A model generated the notes under the pieces. It saw only the letters and a program-made list of their open reading frames with translations, was not told the origin of the DNA and did no database searches. From Enterococcus innesii (lineage in GTDB: Bacteria > Bacillota > Bacilli > Lactobacillales > Enterococcaceae): 64,000 nt of DNA. Below, in pieces: positions 9,575-19,004 of this stretch; positions within the stretch are counted from its first letter, which is position 1, and each line of letters begins with the position of its first letter. Position numbers and translations under genes: made by a program. The stretch is taken from positions 463,196 through 527,195 of the forward strand of contig JAHHEN010000004.1 of NCBI GenBank assembly GCA_018982785.1. The letters run 5' to 3'.

Positions 9575-9603
9575 GGTACCTCTATCATTGAGGGCCTTTT
9601 TTT
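9573..9603 (+). terminator. Hairpin with T-run after the phosphatidyltransferase gene
   Basis: AAGG and CCTC (9573-9582) pair with GAGG and CCTT (9590-9598) around a short internal loop, followed by T7. Moderate stem strength. Confidence 0.55.
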
Positions 9604-9713
9604 GCTTATTCAAAGCTAACAGTCTTTTAAAAGATTCGTTAAAAACAATTTTAAAAATAACGTTGAAAACCATTTTTAATGGCCTTATGCTTATCTTTGA
9701 AGGAGGCTTACAA

Positions 9714-10697
9714 ATGAATAGACAAGAACTGCATGAATGTATCAGTAAAAACCAGCCCAATATTTGCCAAATTTCTGCCTACCAAAATGGAAAGGAAGTT
9801 TACTCGGATGAATGGCATGAGTATAAGCCAGAGGACACTTGCCACCTTATGTCCGCTACGAAAAGTATCGTTTCTCTACTAGTCGGGATAGCGATAGATC
9901 AAGGCCTCATCAGGAGTGTCAATGACAAAGTCCTCGATTATTTTCTAGACTATCAAGTAAAACGGGGCGAAAAAACGATTTACGATATTACCATCAAACA
10001 CCTATTAACGATGCGAGCCCCGTATAAATGCAAAGGTGATCCATGGACAAAGGTTTGCTCGAGTGACGACTGGACCAGCGCCTCCCTTGATTTATTGGGA
10101 GGAAGAAAAGGAGTGACAAATGAATTCAATTATCAAACCGTTTGTCTGCAGATCCTCACTGGTTTGTTAGCGAAAGCTTCTGGAATGACGACTGTTGATT
10201 ATGCGAACCATTATTTATTTCGACCTCTTGGTGTAGCCGAAATGACCAGTTATTATGCGGAAACGGCAGAAGAGCATAAGCACTTTACGATGGACAAGGC
10301 ACCAAAAAAACCAGTTTGGTTTTGCGATCCTTTAAATATTGGCACTGCAGGTTACGGGCTTTGTCTTTCAGCAAAAGATTTAGCCAAAATCGGTGAGCTA
10401 TGCTTGAACCATGGCATCCATCAAGGAAAACAAGTGATTTCCTCACAATGGCTCACTGAAATGGTCAATCCGCTAGAGACAAACATAGAGAAATTTCAAA
10501 ACATGAGTTATGGATATTTGTGGTGGATTTTGGATACTGAGAAAAGCACCTATGCCGCCATCGGCAATAGTGGAAATGTCCTTTACATCGATCCCAAATC
10601 AGAGATTGTTATCGCCATTACGGCTTATTTTAAGCCAACTGTCTTTGATCGAATCGACTTTATCGAGACAGATCTTAAACCATTTCTATTTCAATAA
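9714..10697 (+). CDS. Serine hydrolase, beta-lactamase/PBP4* superfamily
   Basis: A 327-residue protein of the class C beta-lactamase-like superfamily (esterases, D-Ala peptidases). The nucleophile motif SxxK is SATK in HLMSATKSIVS. A tyrosine motif is present near FNYQT, and the third motif is probably in IGNSGN near the C-terminus. No signal peptide is seen, so a cytosolic esterase or amidase is more likely than a true beta-lactamase. The ATG at 9714 has a strong AAGGAGG 8-9 bases upstream; the in-frame extension to 9588 lacks one and overlaps the preceding terminator. A terminator follows. Confidence 0.82.
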   Translation: MNRQELHECISKNQPNICQISAYQNGKEVYSDEWHEYKPEDTCHLMSATKSIVSLLVGIAIDQGLIRSVNDKVLDYFLDYQVKRGEKTIYDITIKHLLTMRAPYKCKGDPWTKVCSSDDWTSASLDLLGGRKGVTNEFNYQTVCLQILTGLLAKASGMTTVDYANHYLFRPLGVAEMTSYYAETAEEHKHFTMDKAPKKPVWFCDPLNIGTAGYGLCLSAKDLAKIGELCLNHGIHQGKQVISSQWLTEMVNPLETNIEKFQNMSYGYLWWILDTEKSTYAAIGNSGNVLYIDPKSEIVIAITAYFKPTVFDRIDFIETDLKPFLFQ

Positions 10698-10712
10698 CGA
10701 GCAATAAGTAAG

Positions 10713-10746
10713 AGCAGTCCGCTGTCATAAGCCGACTGCTTTTTTG
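10713..10746 (+). terminator. Intrinsic terminator after the serine hydrolase
   Basis: Stem AGCAGTC (10713-10719) with GACTGCT (10734-10740), followed by a T6 run. Confidence 0.75.
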
Positions 10747-10980
10747 TAGGTAACAGCTTTAAGAATCCTTTCTTGATCGCGACAAGCAGAGACCTATTGA
10801 GAAAACTTGGCTACTCGTTTTATGAATTTATAATCTAGCAATTTGGTACCACATATAGGTGGCTAAATCAATAATAAACGGAAGATAAATGAGAAATGAA
10901 TAAAATGACCAAACTATCAACGACGTAAACTTGGTATACTATAATTGAGAAGAAAATCACAAGCGAAAGGAGCGGTAGGA

Positions 10981-11358
10981 GTGTTTTCAGAAATCAGTAT
11001 CTATCAAGTGAAACCAAGTGAAGTCGATACCTTTGAAGCAATCATGCAAGAAGCAACAGAGGCAATGAATGCCATGGAGGGAGTTATGTTCTTTCGATTA
11101 ATGAAACGAACCCATTACATTAAAGAAATGAGCACCATCAAGGAAGGGCGCCTGCCTGATCCATTGACAAGAGTCATAAAATGTGTGAAATATGCCCACT
11201 ATTGGGAGTTTGATACCGAAGAAAACTATGGCAAAGCTCAAAAAAGGTTGTATGAAAGTTATTGGAAAGCAATGGAGAAATGTTTGATCGTTCCCCACGA
11301 CAAGCTATTGGGGAAGTTGTTGGGTGATCGTGTCCGTATCGAAGGCTCTCCAGATTAA
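10981..11358 (+). CDS. Conserved small protein, possible dimeric alpha/beta-barrel fold
   Basis: A 125-residue protein I do not recognise by name. The beta-alpha pattern (EISIYQVKPSEVDTFEAIMQ, then VMFFRLMKRTHY and YAHYWEFDTEENY) resembles ferredoxin-like dimeric barrels such as antibiotic-biosynthesis monooxygenase or stress-responsive A/B-barrel proteins. The GTG at 10981 is chosen because AAAGGAG lies 9-10 bases upstream; an in-frame upstream TTG at 10945 lacks a site. It heads a run of four short genes of unknown role on the same strand. The fold assignment is tentative and no catalytic residue can be named. Confidence 0.6.
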   Translation: MFSEISIYQVKPSEVDTFEAIMQEATEAMNAMEGVMFFRLMKRTHYIKEMSTIKEGRLPDPLTRVIKCVKYAHYWEFDTEENYGKAQKRLYESYWKAMEKCLIVPHDKLLGKLLGDRVRIEGSPD

Positions 11359-11498
11359 CGGACTTTTCGTTGCAACTGTCTAGAGATTACAAGTGGAAAT
11401 ACAACAGGACGTTAAAAAGTCATTTGAAGGTTGAATCGACAACTATTCGTTTTTTAAACGCTCTATTACTTGATGGAATCTAAAAGGAGGAAGCCCCG

Positions 11499-11801
11499 AT
11501 GGCACAGGTTGCTTTTCATAACTCATACAAATTAAAAAAGGGTGTTTCAACAGTAGAATTTGTTCGAGTCGTTGAACAATTAAACCGTGAATATATTTCC
11601 AAACAAAGAGGGTACCTTTCTTTTGAATTATTCGTAGATGGACAAATTTGGGCGGACATCAGCAAGTTCGAAACGAAAGAAGATGCGGAAGCATTTGCCC
11701 GATGCGGCACGCCTAATGCCTTTGCACAAAAGTTTTATTCATTCATCAATTTAAACAGTTGCCACTCTCACCTATACACGATTGAAAAAACATTCCAATA
11801 A
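11499..11801 (+). CDS. Conserved small protein, possible ABM-like fold
   Basis: A 100-residue protein with a strong AAAGGAGG ribosome site 9 bases before its ATG. The order of strands and helices (QVAFHNSYKL, TVEFVRVVEQLNREY, GYLSFELFVDG, ADISKFETKEDAEAFARC) fits a ferredoxin-like dimeric barrel, as in small monooxygenase or heme-oxygenase-like ABM domains. It lies 140 bases after another protein of possibly similar fold. I see no conserved heme or flavin ligand that I could name. The role is unknown. Confidence 0.6.
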   Translation: MAQVAFHNSYKLKKGVSTVEFVRVVEQLNREYISKQRGYLSFELFVDGQIWADISKFETKEDAEAFARCGTPNAFAQKFYSFINLNSCHSHLYTIEKTFQ

Positions 11802-11859
11802 CTAGCCACCATGTAAAAAACAGCGCAAAAAACAATTCATATGAAAAGAGGAACTTCTT

Positions 11860-12323
11860 ATGACAAAGACAGCAGAATGGTATCAAGGAAAAGCCGGTCG
11901 GGCAGAACATTTGGTCTATTTAAATAAGGAAGCCAAAGAGCTTGAGAAACTGATTCAAGGTGACAAAACAATGATTATTCGGGGGCAGCCGGCAGAAAAT
12001 CACCTTTAGGAGGAAGAGCCAAAATCAACGATCTTGTTTATTTTGTGGAGACCGGCGGCGATTTGACCATCACTCATCGGGGCATCATTGCCAACGTGAT
12101 TGAATCTGAAAAGATGACGAAAGAAGAATCCATAGATTTTGTAAAACGCTATGAAAAAGAGTTGAATTTATCGAAAAAGCAAGTCGATCGATGGGCAGGG
12201 AAAAAGTATCTAGCGGTCTATGAAATCGCTGAATTAGAAGAAATAACACCGTTTCAGTACAATCGTGAAAAAAATATGGATGATTGGGTCATCACAGATG
12301 ATATCAACAAAATCAAATTGTAA
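11860..12323 (+). CDS. Conserved protein, PUA/EVE-like (one frame break)
   Basis: Restored length is about 154 residues. The first part (TKTAEWYQGKAGRAEHLVYL) runs from ATG 11860 with AGAGGAAC upstream. The frame breaks at the G5 run 11981-11985: adding one G reads MIIRGAAGRKSPLGGRAKIN and joins the downstream frame (DLVYFVETGGDLTITHRGII), giving a continuous protein. The pattern of a short basic, Gly-rich segment followed by DLVYFVE and a THRG-type strand is reminiscent of PUA-like (ASCH/EVE) domains, which often bind RNA or modified bases. That family call is tentative. The DUF3788 gene follows 48 bases downstream. Confidence 0.55.
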
Positions 12324-12371
12324 CGTAGCGAAAACCTTAAAAAACGAAGCGCAAAGGAGTTGAGTGGAAGG

Positions 12372-12833
12372 ATGGAAGGCAAAAAGCAATTGTTTCGAGA
12401 CAGAAACGTGAAACCAACAGAGCAGCTGATTGCAGAATCTCTGGGTGAAGGATATGTCATTTATCAACGTTTTATCGAAACCCTTGAAAATGAGGGCATC
12501 TCTCTTATGGATTGGCGCTATTACCAAGATGGAAAAGCGTGGTTGTCCAAAGGCGAATACAAATGGACAACGACTCGTGGAACGAATAAAGTGAAACCGA
12601 TTTTTTGGCTCTCGATGTGGGAGGGTTTCTTCAAAGTTTCCTTTCACTTTAGCGAGAAAGTCCGAACACAGTTATTGTCTTTACCAATCAGTGAAGAGAC
12701 AAAAGAAGCCATTTATAAGGCGCCGACCAATGGCACGAAAATGAAGTTTTTTTCTGTGATTTTTGATGTAGCTAGTGATAGTCCTTTGAATGATATTTAC
12801 CAAATCGCTGAGTTTCGAAAGCATTCTATTTAG
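12372..12833 (+). CDS. DUF3788-family protein
   Basis: A 153-residue cytosolic protein that matches the DUF3788 pattern as I know it: RDRNVKPTEQLIAESLGEGY at the N-terminus, then WRYYQDGKAWLSKGEYK and PIFWLSMWEGFFKVSFHFSE, with many aromatic residues. The function of the family is not established. The start is taken as ATG 12372; AAAGGAG lies about 13 bases upstream, a long spacing, while the TTG at 12360 touches the ribosome site. It is the last of the four-gene run on the plus strand before a converging LysR gene. Confidence 0.72.
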   Translation: MEGKKQLFRDRNVKPTEQLIAESLGEGYVIYQRFIETLENEGISLMDWRYYQDGKAWLSKGEYKWTTTRGTNKVKPIFWLSMWEGFFKVSFHFSEKVRTQLLSLPISEETKEAIYKAPTNGTKMKFFSVIFDVASDSPLNDIYQIAEFRKHSI

Positions 12834-13080
12834 GCAATTTTCATTCGAGAAAATAAAATTCTTATATTTGTCGTTCTTAAAAACTAAGGAATTTTGTATA
12901 TTTTTTTCCCATAGCTATCGGAAAGTGCAATAACTTTTGGGGAATCCGTGATAAGCAACTGTGATTTAAAGGGCGTAGACTATTTTTTATCTATTTCTGC
13001 AGATGGAAAAAGACGTCCAAGTTCAAGAGAGAAAATGCCTTAACTGATTTTAACTAATAAATCATCTTATTTAATAAAGA

Positions 13081-13124
13081 AAAACTAGGTGTTTCATGTC
13101 AAAAGATGAAGCACCTAGTTTTTT
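13081..13124. terminator. Bidirectional terminator between DUF3788 and LysR genes
   Basis: Long stem AAAACTAGGTGTTTCAT (13081-13097) with ATGAAGCACCTAGTTTT (13106-13122), one mismatch, flanked by A and T runs. It can serve converging transcripts. The 250 bases before it (12834-13080) hold nothing recognisable. Confidence 0.85.
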
Positions 13125-13129
13125 ATTTT

Positions 13130-14020
13130 TCAATAACTGTCCTCGGAAAACTGTTCCTTCATCCGCTCCAAGAAAAGTCCAGAAGCCTTTGAAAAAACTT
13201 GGGTGTTTTTCCAGATGACATCAAGGTTTGATTCCAATGCAGGACTCAATTTTCTAAAACATAAAGGACTGTCAGGGGCGAAGTTGACTAATTTATCTAG
13301 GGTCAAGCCGTAGCCGACACCTTCTTCTACCAGCTTGGATGCATTGTAAACAAGGTTATATGTGGCGACGACCGTCAATTTTTTCAGGTCTTTTTTCAAC
13401 CATTTAGAAAGTTCACTGCTGACCAAACTTTGTCGCGAAGTAATCAAGGGAACGTCCCAGAGATCTTTTGGAGTAATGACTTCTTTGACAGCTAGCGGAC
13501 TGTCTTTTCGCATCAACACGCCCCAGGTATCTTTGGCAGGTAAGCGTAAGGAATGGTACTTTTTGACGTCTGCTGGACTGATTACGACACCGAAATCCAA
13601 CAATCCTTTATCCAAACGTTCTTTGACTTCATCGGCGTTGCCGCTATAAAAGTGAAATTTGATGTTGGGGTATTCAGCTTGGATTTCTTTGATGATTGCT
13701 CCTAGCAACTGAATCACATAGGTTTCTCCAGCTCCGATCGATACATTGCCGGCGATCGTATCTCGAGGCGACAAGAATTCTGAGCGGGTCTTTTCTAATA
13801 ATTCTACGATTTCTTCCGCCCGTTTACGAAACAACAGTCCGTCTTCTGTTAGCGTGATTTTGCGATTGCCTCGGGTGAACAACGTCACGCCCAATTCTTT
13901 TTCTAAGTCCATTAACTGTCGTGACAGGGATGGTTGAGAGAGATGTAGTTGTTTTGCGGCAGCTGAAATCGTTTCTTTTTCTGCAACTGCTAGAAAGGTG
14001 GTTAAATTTTTTAATTCCAT
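13130..14020 (-). CDS. LysR-family transcriptional regulator
   Basis: A 296-residue regulator. The N-terminal winged helix (1-60) has the classic MELKNLTTFLAVAEKETISA and LHLSQPSLSRQLMDLEKELG segments, followed by a linker helix and a type-2 periplasmic-binding-like effector domain (about 90-290). It is divergent from the alpha/beta-hydrolase lipoprotein gene, with about 210 bases between them, the usual geometry for a LysR protein controlling its neighbour. AAAGGAG lies before the start on the minus strand. The effector is unknown. The likely targets are the three genes at 14232-16558. Confidence 0.92.
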   Translation of the reverse strand: MELKNLTTFLAVAEKETISAAAKQLHLSQPSLSRQLMDLEKELGVTLFTRGNRKITLTEDGLLFRKRAEEIVELLEKTRSEFLSPRDTIAGNVSIGAGETYVIQLLGAIIKEIQAEYPNIKFHFYSGNADEVKERLDKGLLDFGVVISPADVKKYHSLRLPAKDTWGVLMRKDSPLAVKEVITPKDLWDVPLITSRQSLVSSELSKWLKKDLKKLTVVATYNLVYNASKLVEEGVGYGLTLDKLVNFAPDSPLCFRKLSPALESNLDVIWKNTQVFSKASGLFLERMKEQFSEDSY

Positions 14021-14231
14021 AAGTCTATACTCCTTTTTCTATGCTATATATGAATAGTTAGGTATTTGATATTAGTATTTTACATAGAAAGATGCGGCAA
14101 GTACAATAGGTTTATCCAAAAATAGCTCAATCAATCAAGAAAAAGTGATAATCCACACCTTGATCAGTTGAGGAAAATTGGAGGATCGCCCTAAGGTACA
14201 GGATAGTTGACCGAGAAAGAAGGCGAATGGA

Positions 14232-15329
14232 ATGAAAAAATGGCAAAAGAAGGCCCTTGTGTCTTTAGTTTTGCTGGTACCGCTGGTTTTAGGTGCTTGC
14301 AGCAGCAATAACGAGGAGGCAAACGAAGCAACACAAGGCAGTTCAGGAGGAGAAACGATGACAGAAAATGTATCATTTACAGATGAATGGGATAAAGTCT
14401 TCCCGGAAAGTGATACGGTGAATCACCGAAAAGTAACTTTCCAGAATCGCTACGGCATCACTTTAGTTGCTGATCTTTATGAACCAATTGATGCACAAGG
14501 ACCACTTCCAGCAATCGCCGTTAGCGGACCTTTTGGAGCAGTCAAAGAGCAGGCATCTGGTCTATATGCTCAAATGATGGCAGAGCGTGGTTTTGTTACG
14601 ATCGCTTTTGATCCGTCCTATACAGGTGAAAGCAGTGGCGAACCACGCTATGTGGCTTCCCCAGACATTAATACAGAAGACTTCCAAGCAGCAGTCGATT
14701 TTCTATCAGTCCAAGAAAATGTAGATGAAGAAAGAATTGGTTTGATCGGAATTTGTGGTTGGGGAGGTCTAGCATTGAATGCCGCAGCCATCGATACCCG
14801 TGTGAAAGCGACGGTTTCGGCCACTATGTATGATATGTCGAGAGTCAATGCTCAAGGGTATTTTGATGAAATGGGAGCTGAAGGACGCCATGAATTGCGC
14901 CAGCAGCTGAACGCCCAGCGGACAGTCGATTTTGCCAATGACAGCTACGAACGAGCAGGTGGGGTACCAGATATACTGCCAGAAGATGCGCCTGTCTTTA
15001 TGCAGGATTACTTTGATTATTACAAAACAGAACGAGGCTATCATGAACGTTCGTTAAATTCCAATGACGGTTGGAACGTGACATCATCGCTGTCGTTCTT
15101 AAATATGCCGCTCTTGTCGTATATCGATGAGATCCAAAGCGCCGTTTTATTGCTTCATGGAGAAGAAGCCCACTCACTTTACTTCAGTCAAGACGCCTTT
15201 GAGCAATTACAAGGCGATAACAAAGAGCTGACGGTCATTCCTAATGCTTCGCATGTTGATCTGTATGACCAAACAGAGGTGATTCCTTTTGACCAAATGA
15301 CCGAATTCTTCCAAGAACATTTGAATTAA
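14232..15329 (+). CDS. Alpha/beta-hydrolase lipoprotein with cysteine nucleophile motif
   Basis: A 365-residue exported hydrolase. The lipobox LGAC puts the lipidated cysteine at residue 23, so it should be anchored on the outer face of the membrane, with a Ser/Glu/Thr-rich linker to about 45. The fold core runs from about 65 to 365. The nucleophile elbow reads GICGWGG, with Cys at 175 where most hydrolases have Ser; this is a dienelactone-hydrolase-like feature. The acid is probably in LLLHGEEAH and the catalytic His in NASHVDLYDQ. It is the first gene of a set divergent from LysR and ends at a terminator. The substrate is unknown. Confidence 0.85.
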   Translation: MKKWQKKALVSLVLLVPLVLGACSSNNEEANEATQGSSGGETMTENVSFTDEWDKVFPESDTVNHRKVTFQNRYGITLVADLYEPIDAQGPLPAIAVSGPFGAVKEQASGLYAQMMAERGFVTIAFDPSYTGESSGEPRYVASPDINTEDFQAAVDFLSVQENVDEERIGLIGICGWGGLALNAAAIDTRVKATVSATMYDMSRVNAQGYFDEMGAEGRHELRQQLNAQRTVDFANDSYERAGGVPDILPEDAPVFMQDYFDYYKTERGYHERSLNSNDGWNVTSSLSFLNMPLLSYIDEIQSAVLLLHGEEAHSLYFSQDAFEQLQGDNKELTVIPNASHVDLYDQTEVIPFDQMTEFFQEHLN

Positions 15330-15346
15330 ATAGTCACAACGGTCTT

Positions 15347-15393
15347 CACGACTGTTCGCTCATCTTTCTTCTGCTGAGCAGTCGTGTTTTTTT
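15347..15393 (+). terminator. Intrinsic terminator after the hydrolase
   Basis: Stem CACGACTG (15347-15354) with CAGTCGTG (15379-15386), followed by T7. Confidence 0.8.
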
Positions 15394-15453
15394 GAAACTA
15401 CGCATTCAGTTGCTCGTTTCTACATCGAATCATCAGCAGAAAGGAGCGAAGCC

Positions 15454-15966
15454 ATGCTGATAAAACTCATCCCTGCTGTCTTGCTGCTCCTACTAAGTGC
15501 CTGTGGGTCAAGTGGAATAGAGAAAAGGCATGCGCTGTCTGCCAGCGAAACTTCCTCTGAGGCAAGTCAGGATCAGGAACAACCGATTATTGAATCAGCA
15601 ACAGCTGTCGTCATTACGGTTGGACAACAGGATTTTATAGCGAAGTTTTATGAAAATGAGGCGTCTGAACACCTAATGAATCAAATGCCCTTCACGTTGA
15701 CAATGAGTGACTTGAACAACAACGAGAAATATTATCGTTTTTCTGAGAATTTGCCAGAAATGACTACAGAACGGCCGGAAATCATTCACGAAGGAGAAAT
15801 CATGAGCTGGAATAGTCATACGTTGGTGCTGTTTTATCAGACCTTCACCAATTCTTATGGTGGCTATAATCGTATCGCTGTCATTGAAGATCCGGTGGGG
15901 CTAAATGAAGCACTGGGAGCGGAAGACGTAGAGGTTATTTTTTCGTTAAGAAATCCTCGTGAATAA
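15454..15966 (+). CDS. Cyclophilin-like fold lipoprotein
   Basis: A 170-residue lipoprotein. The lipobox LSAC gives a lipidated Cys at residue 17, followed by a Ser/Glu-rich linker to about 45. The rest (VVITVGQQDFIAKFYENE, MPFTLTMSDLNNNEKYYRF, then EGEIMSWNSHTLVLFYQTF) matches the short cyclophilin-like domain found in many Firmicutes. In that family a prolyl-isomerase activity has not been shown as far as I know. AAAGGAG precedes the ATG. It sits between the hydrolase lipoprotein and an acetyltransferase, so all three may act on one small molecule or surface component. Confidence 0.82.
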   Translation: MLIKLIPAVLLLLLSACGSSGIEKRHALSASETSSEASQDQEQPIIESATAVVITVGQQDFIAKFYENEASEHLMNQMPFTLTMSDLNNNEKYYRFSENLPEMTTERPEIIHEGEIMSWNSHTLVLFYQTFTNSYGGYNRIAVIEDPVGLNEALGAEDVEVIFSLRNPRE

Positions 15967-15988
15967 CGAATGAATAGGAGTAAAACAC

Positions 15989-16558
15989 ATGACGATCGAT
16001 CAATTAAACAAACTCATGGCAAGTGGCGAACCCTTACTTGGCGGTTCGCAAGCTTCAAAACAAATGGTGACTTTGAGTGCAGAGGCGAGAAAACTCACGA
16101 TGAAAATCAATACAGTCTACCATGAGTCTGATGAGTTACAAGAACTTTTTGCCCAATTGACAGGAAAACCAGTTGAGCCGACATTTTCGCTGTTTCCACC
16201 CTTTTATACAGATTATGGCAAGAATATCAGCATTGGCAAAGATGTCTTTATCAATGCGGGGTGTCATTTTCAAGACCAAGGAGGGATCACGATCGGTGAT
16301 GGTACCCTAATTGGGCATAACGTTGTTCTAGCTACCTTGAATCATGGACTTCACCCTGAAGATCGTAGCACGCTTTATCCAGCACCCATTACGATTGGGA
16401 AGAATGTCTGGATTGGTTCAAATACAACGATCGTTGCCGGTGTGACGATCGGTGACCATGCGGTTATTGCTGCTGGAGCAGTGGTGACCAAAGACGTCGC
16501 TGAGCGCACGATCGTGGCTGGTGTACCTGCAAAATATGTCAAAGAGGTTACTGAGTAA
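15989..16558 (+). CDS. Sugar O-acetyltransferase, LacA/NodL/Maa type
   Basis: A 189-residue acetyl-CoA-dependent O-acetyltransferase. The C-terminal half is a left-handed beta-helix with hexapeptide repeats ([48 protein letters not shown]). The catalytic His is in [13 protein letters not shown]. The N-terminal helical region (about 1-55) is the maltose-acetyltransferase type. It starts 22 bases after the cyclophilin-like gene and ends before a strong terminator, so the two are probably cotranscribed. The acceptor sugar cannot be predicted. Confidence 0.9.
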   Translation: MTIDQLNKLMASGEPLLGGSQASKQMVTLSAEARKLTMKINTVYHESDELQELFAQLTGKPVEPTFSLFPPFYTDYGKNISIGKDVFINAGCHFQDQGGITIGDGTLIGHNVVLATLNHGLHPEDRSTLYPAPITIGKNVWIGSNTTIVAGVTIGDHAVIAAGAVVTKDVAERTIVAGVPAKYVKEVTE

Positions 16559-16581
16559 GCATAATAGCAATGAGTAAGAAA

Positions 16582-16635
16582 AAAACTGCTGTTCGCCTTG
16601 TCGCTTTTGAAGCGATGAAGACTAACAGCAGTTTT
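16582..16635. terminator. Bidirectional terminator between acetyltransferase and flotillin genes
   Basis: Outer stem AAAACTGCTGTT (16582-16593) with AACAGCAGTTTT (16624-16635). An inner TCGCTTTTGAAGCGA hairpin lies in the loop. A and T runs flank it. Confidence 0.85.
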
Positions 16636-16636
16636 C

Positions 16637-18090
16637 TTATTCTTGAGGTGGCTCGCTCGTATTGGAACCGGCGAAGTTTTCGATCAACGATTTCATATCA
16701 AGACCGAGGGTTTCTTTCAATGTTTCTTGTGTGGTCGACAAGAGATTGGTGGCGTAATTGGTGACACGATTGGCACCGCCGCCTTCACCTGATCCTGTAT
16801 CAACGACTGAAATTTTATCGATATTGCCTAATGGTGCGGCAGCTTCTTTGACTAATTGCGGCATGATCTCAACGATCATGCTAAGGATCGCTGCTTCATC
16901 ATATTTCTTGAAGGCTTCGGCGATTTTTTCTTTCGTTTCGGCTTCTGCCGTTCCTTTCGCCAAAGTGGTCTCGGCTTCTGCCAAACCAATCAAACGAATT
17001 TTATCGGCTTCGGCTTTTGCCAGGGACTCTGTTCGGAATTGCTCGGCTTCAGTGGTTGCTAACGCAGACGCTTTTTTCGCTAATGCTTCTTGCTCAAGCG
17101 CATAACGATCCGCATCAGCTTTTTCTTGATCTCAGAATCAAATTGCTTCTCACGACGTAAGATTTCTTTTTCTTCCAATTCGATTTGTTTTTGTCGTTCA
17201 ACGACTTCGACTTCAATCTCTTGTTCTCGGACTTTTTGTTTCATGATGGCACTTTGTAGATGATAGGCTTGATCGGCATCGGCTTTGGCGATGTCTTGTT
17301 CTTTCTTATAAAGCGCCAGCTTCAATTCTTTTTCCTTCAACGCTTCAGCAATTTCCGTCATGCGTTTTGATTCCGCTGTTTGCGATTCTTGTTCCGATTG
17401 GGCTTTTTTGATGCGGGTTTCTTTCAGTGCTTCAGCTTCCGCAATTTCAGCATCCCGTTTGACTTGGGCGATTCTAGGTTTTCCAAGAGAATCCAAATAG
17501 CCGTTTTTATCGCGGACTTCTTTGATCGTAAAGGAGACAATGATCAAGCCCATTTTTGCTAAATCGACAGAGGCAACTTCTTGCACACTTTGACTGAACT
17601 TGTCACGATTTTGATAGATTTCTTCTACAGTCATGGAACCAAGGATCGAACGCAGATGACCTTCTAGGACTTCTCGCGCTTCATTTTCCAGTTCTTCCCG
17701 GGTTTTTCCGAGAAACTGTTCTGCTGCTGTTGCGATTTCTTCCACGGATGAGCCAATCTTAATAATGGAAGTTCCGTCACACATCACGGGAACCCCTTGT
17801 TCTGTGTAGACTTCTGGTGTTGAGACATCCAGCTTGCTGGAGAGCAAACTGATTCGATTCGATCGTTGAAACACTGGCAAAACAAAGGCTCCTCCACCAC
17901 GAACGATTTTGATTTTGTTGTTGCTTTCATCGGCGTGTACATTTTTACTACCTAGATAGCTTCCGCTGATGATCAACGCTTCGTCGGGCTTGGCTGTTTG
18001 ATATTTCGTGACAAAGACGATCAAAAGCATTAGCAAAATAAATGCCACGATCGCGATTGGGAAGACAATTGGTGATAATATAATATCCAT
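16637..18090 (-). CDS. floT: Flotillin-like protein (one frame break)
   Basis: Membrane scaffold protein of about 484 residues when restored. One N-terminal transmembrane segment (about 6-30) is followed by an SPFH/PHB domain (about 35-215), a long Glu/Ala/Lys coiled coil (215-400) and a Gly-rich C-terminal part (DTGSGEGGGANRV). The frame breaks at a T5 run on the plus strand (17120-17124): one more A on the coding strand turns SEIKKKLMRI into SEIKKKADADRYALEQEA, which joins the downstream frame ending SNTSEPPQE. Flotillins organise lipid domains and act with NfeD proteins, and the NfeD-like gene lies just upstream in the same operon. Confidence 0.9.
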
Positions 18091-18115
18091 AGATACACCT
18101 CTTTTGTGATTTTTT

Positions 18116-18643
18116 TTAGTGATTCAAAAATTTTTCTGTGTAAGGAACGACGTAGCAAATGCGTTCTTTGACTTCAATAATCAAAACCTTCGATCCTGCT
18201 GCTAATGGCTTATCGATCGGCTGGAAAGCCGTAGCTGGTCGATTACTTGAACCAGTGACACTTGTAAGTTGAATTTCGCCCATTCCTTTACAAGGGATAG
18301 GCGTCAGCACCGTTGCGATGCGACCTTCAAAGTCTTTCTCAGAACTCGAAAGTGTTGCTTCGGCATTACGCATGGGAATCAACACGTAAAAATTTAAGAG
18401 AAAAACGAGCCCTGTCGAAAGACAGCCACTAATGATGAAAAGCAGGAGCGAATAGCCAGGCAGAAAAGTTTCTCCTAAGTAACCGAAGAGGCTTGTAAAG
18501 GCAAACCATGGGATAATCAACATTGGATCTACTGGACCATCGAAATCGAAGATATCGCCAAACAGAAGCAGCAAAAAAGCTAAAATGGCACAGCCAATCA
18601 AAACATATAAATAAATTTGCTCAGGTGCATAAGTGTGCAGCAC
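18116..18643 (-). CDS. NfeD-like membrane protein (YuaF type)
   Basis: A 175-residue membrane protein with three or four helices in the first 100 residues and a C-terminal OB-fold NfeD domain (about 105-175, from EGRIATVLTPIPCKG to the KVLIIEVKERICYVVP strands). The true start is probably GTG at 18643: on the minus strand AGGAGG (18656-18651) lies 7 bases before it, while the ATG at 18661 overlaps this ribosome site. It is 25 bases upstream of the flotillin gene, the usual yuaF-floT pairing, in which the two proteins act together in membrane microdomains. Confidence 0.87.
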   Translation of the reverse strand: MLHTYAPEQIYLYVLIGCAILAFLLLLFGDIFDFDGPVDPMLIIPWFAFTSLFGYLGETFLPGYSLLLFIISGCLSTGLVFLLNFYVLIPMRNAEATLSSSEKDFEGRIATVLTPIPCKGMGEIQLTSVTGSSNRPATAFQPIDKPLAAGSKVLIIEVKERICYVVPYTEKFLNH

Positions 18644-18869
18644 ATATCCACCTCCTTTCATATAGTGTGATTGTGAGTACGACGAAAGCTAGGAGAAAGT
18701 TGGAAGAAGATCGAGGGAAGCAAAAGAATAGAATAGGTATTCTATTATAATTATACCAATAAATAAGAAAAATATTTCATATAATTAGATAATTTGATTA
18801 AATAATATAATAATGGTGGGTTTGTTAGATAGGAGAAGCCTTAAATACACATGATTTTTTCAACAACCA

Positions 18870-18898
18870 TTGACAAACAATGAAAATCAAAGTAGATT
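18870..18898 (+). promoter_or_regulatory. Predicted sigma-A promoter
   Basis: A perfect -35 TTGACA (18870-18875), a 17-base spacer and -10 TAGATT (18893-18898, 4 of 6 matches). Transcription would begin near 18905, giving a leader of about 165 bases before the small gene at 19071. Confidence 0.6.
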
Positions 18899-19004
18899 AA
18901 ATCAGGGTAGTAAAAAGGTCAAAAGCAACTGCTGATTGTAGACACATCAAGAGGCAGATTTTGTTCTCTAACCCAATTGAAAAAAAGTAGTTGTTCGCAA
19001 ACAT

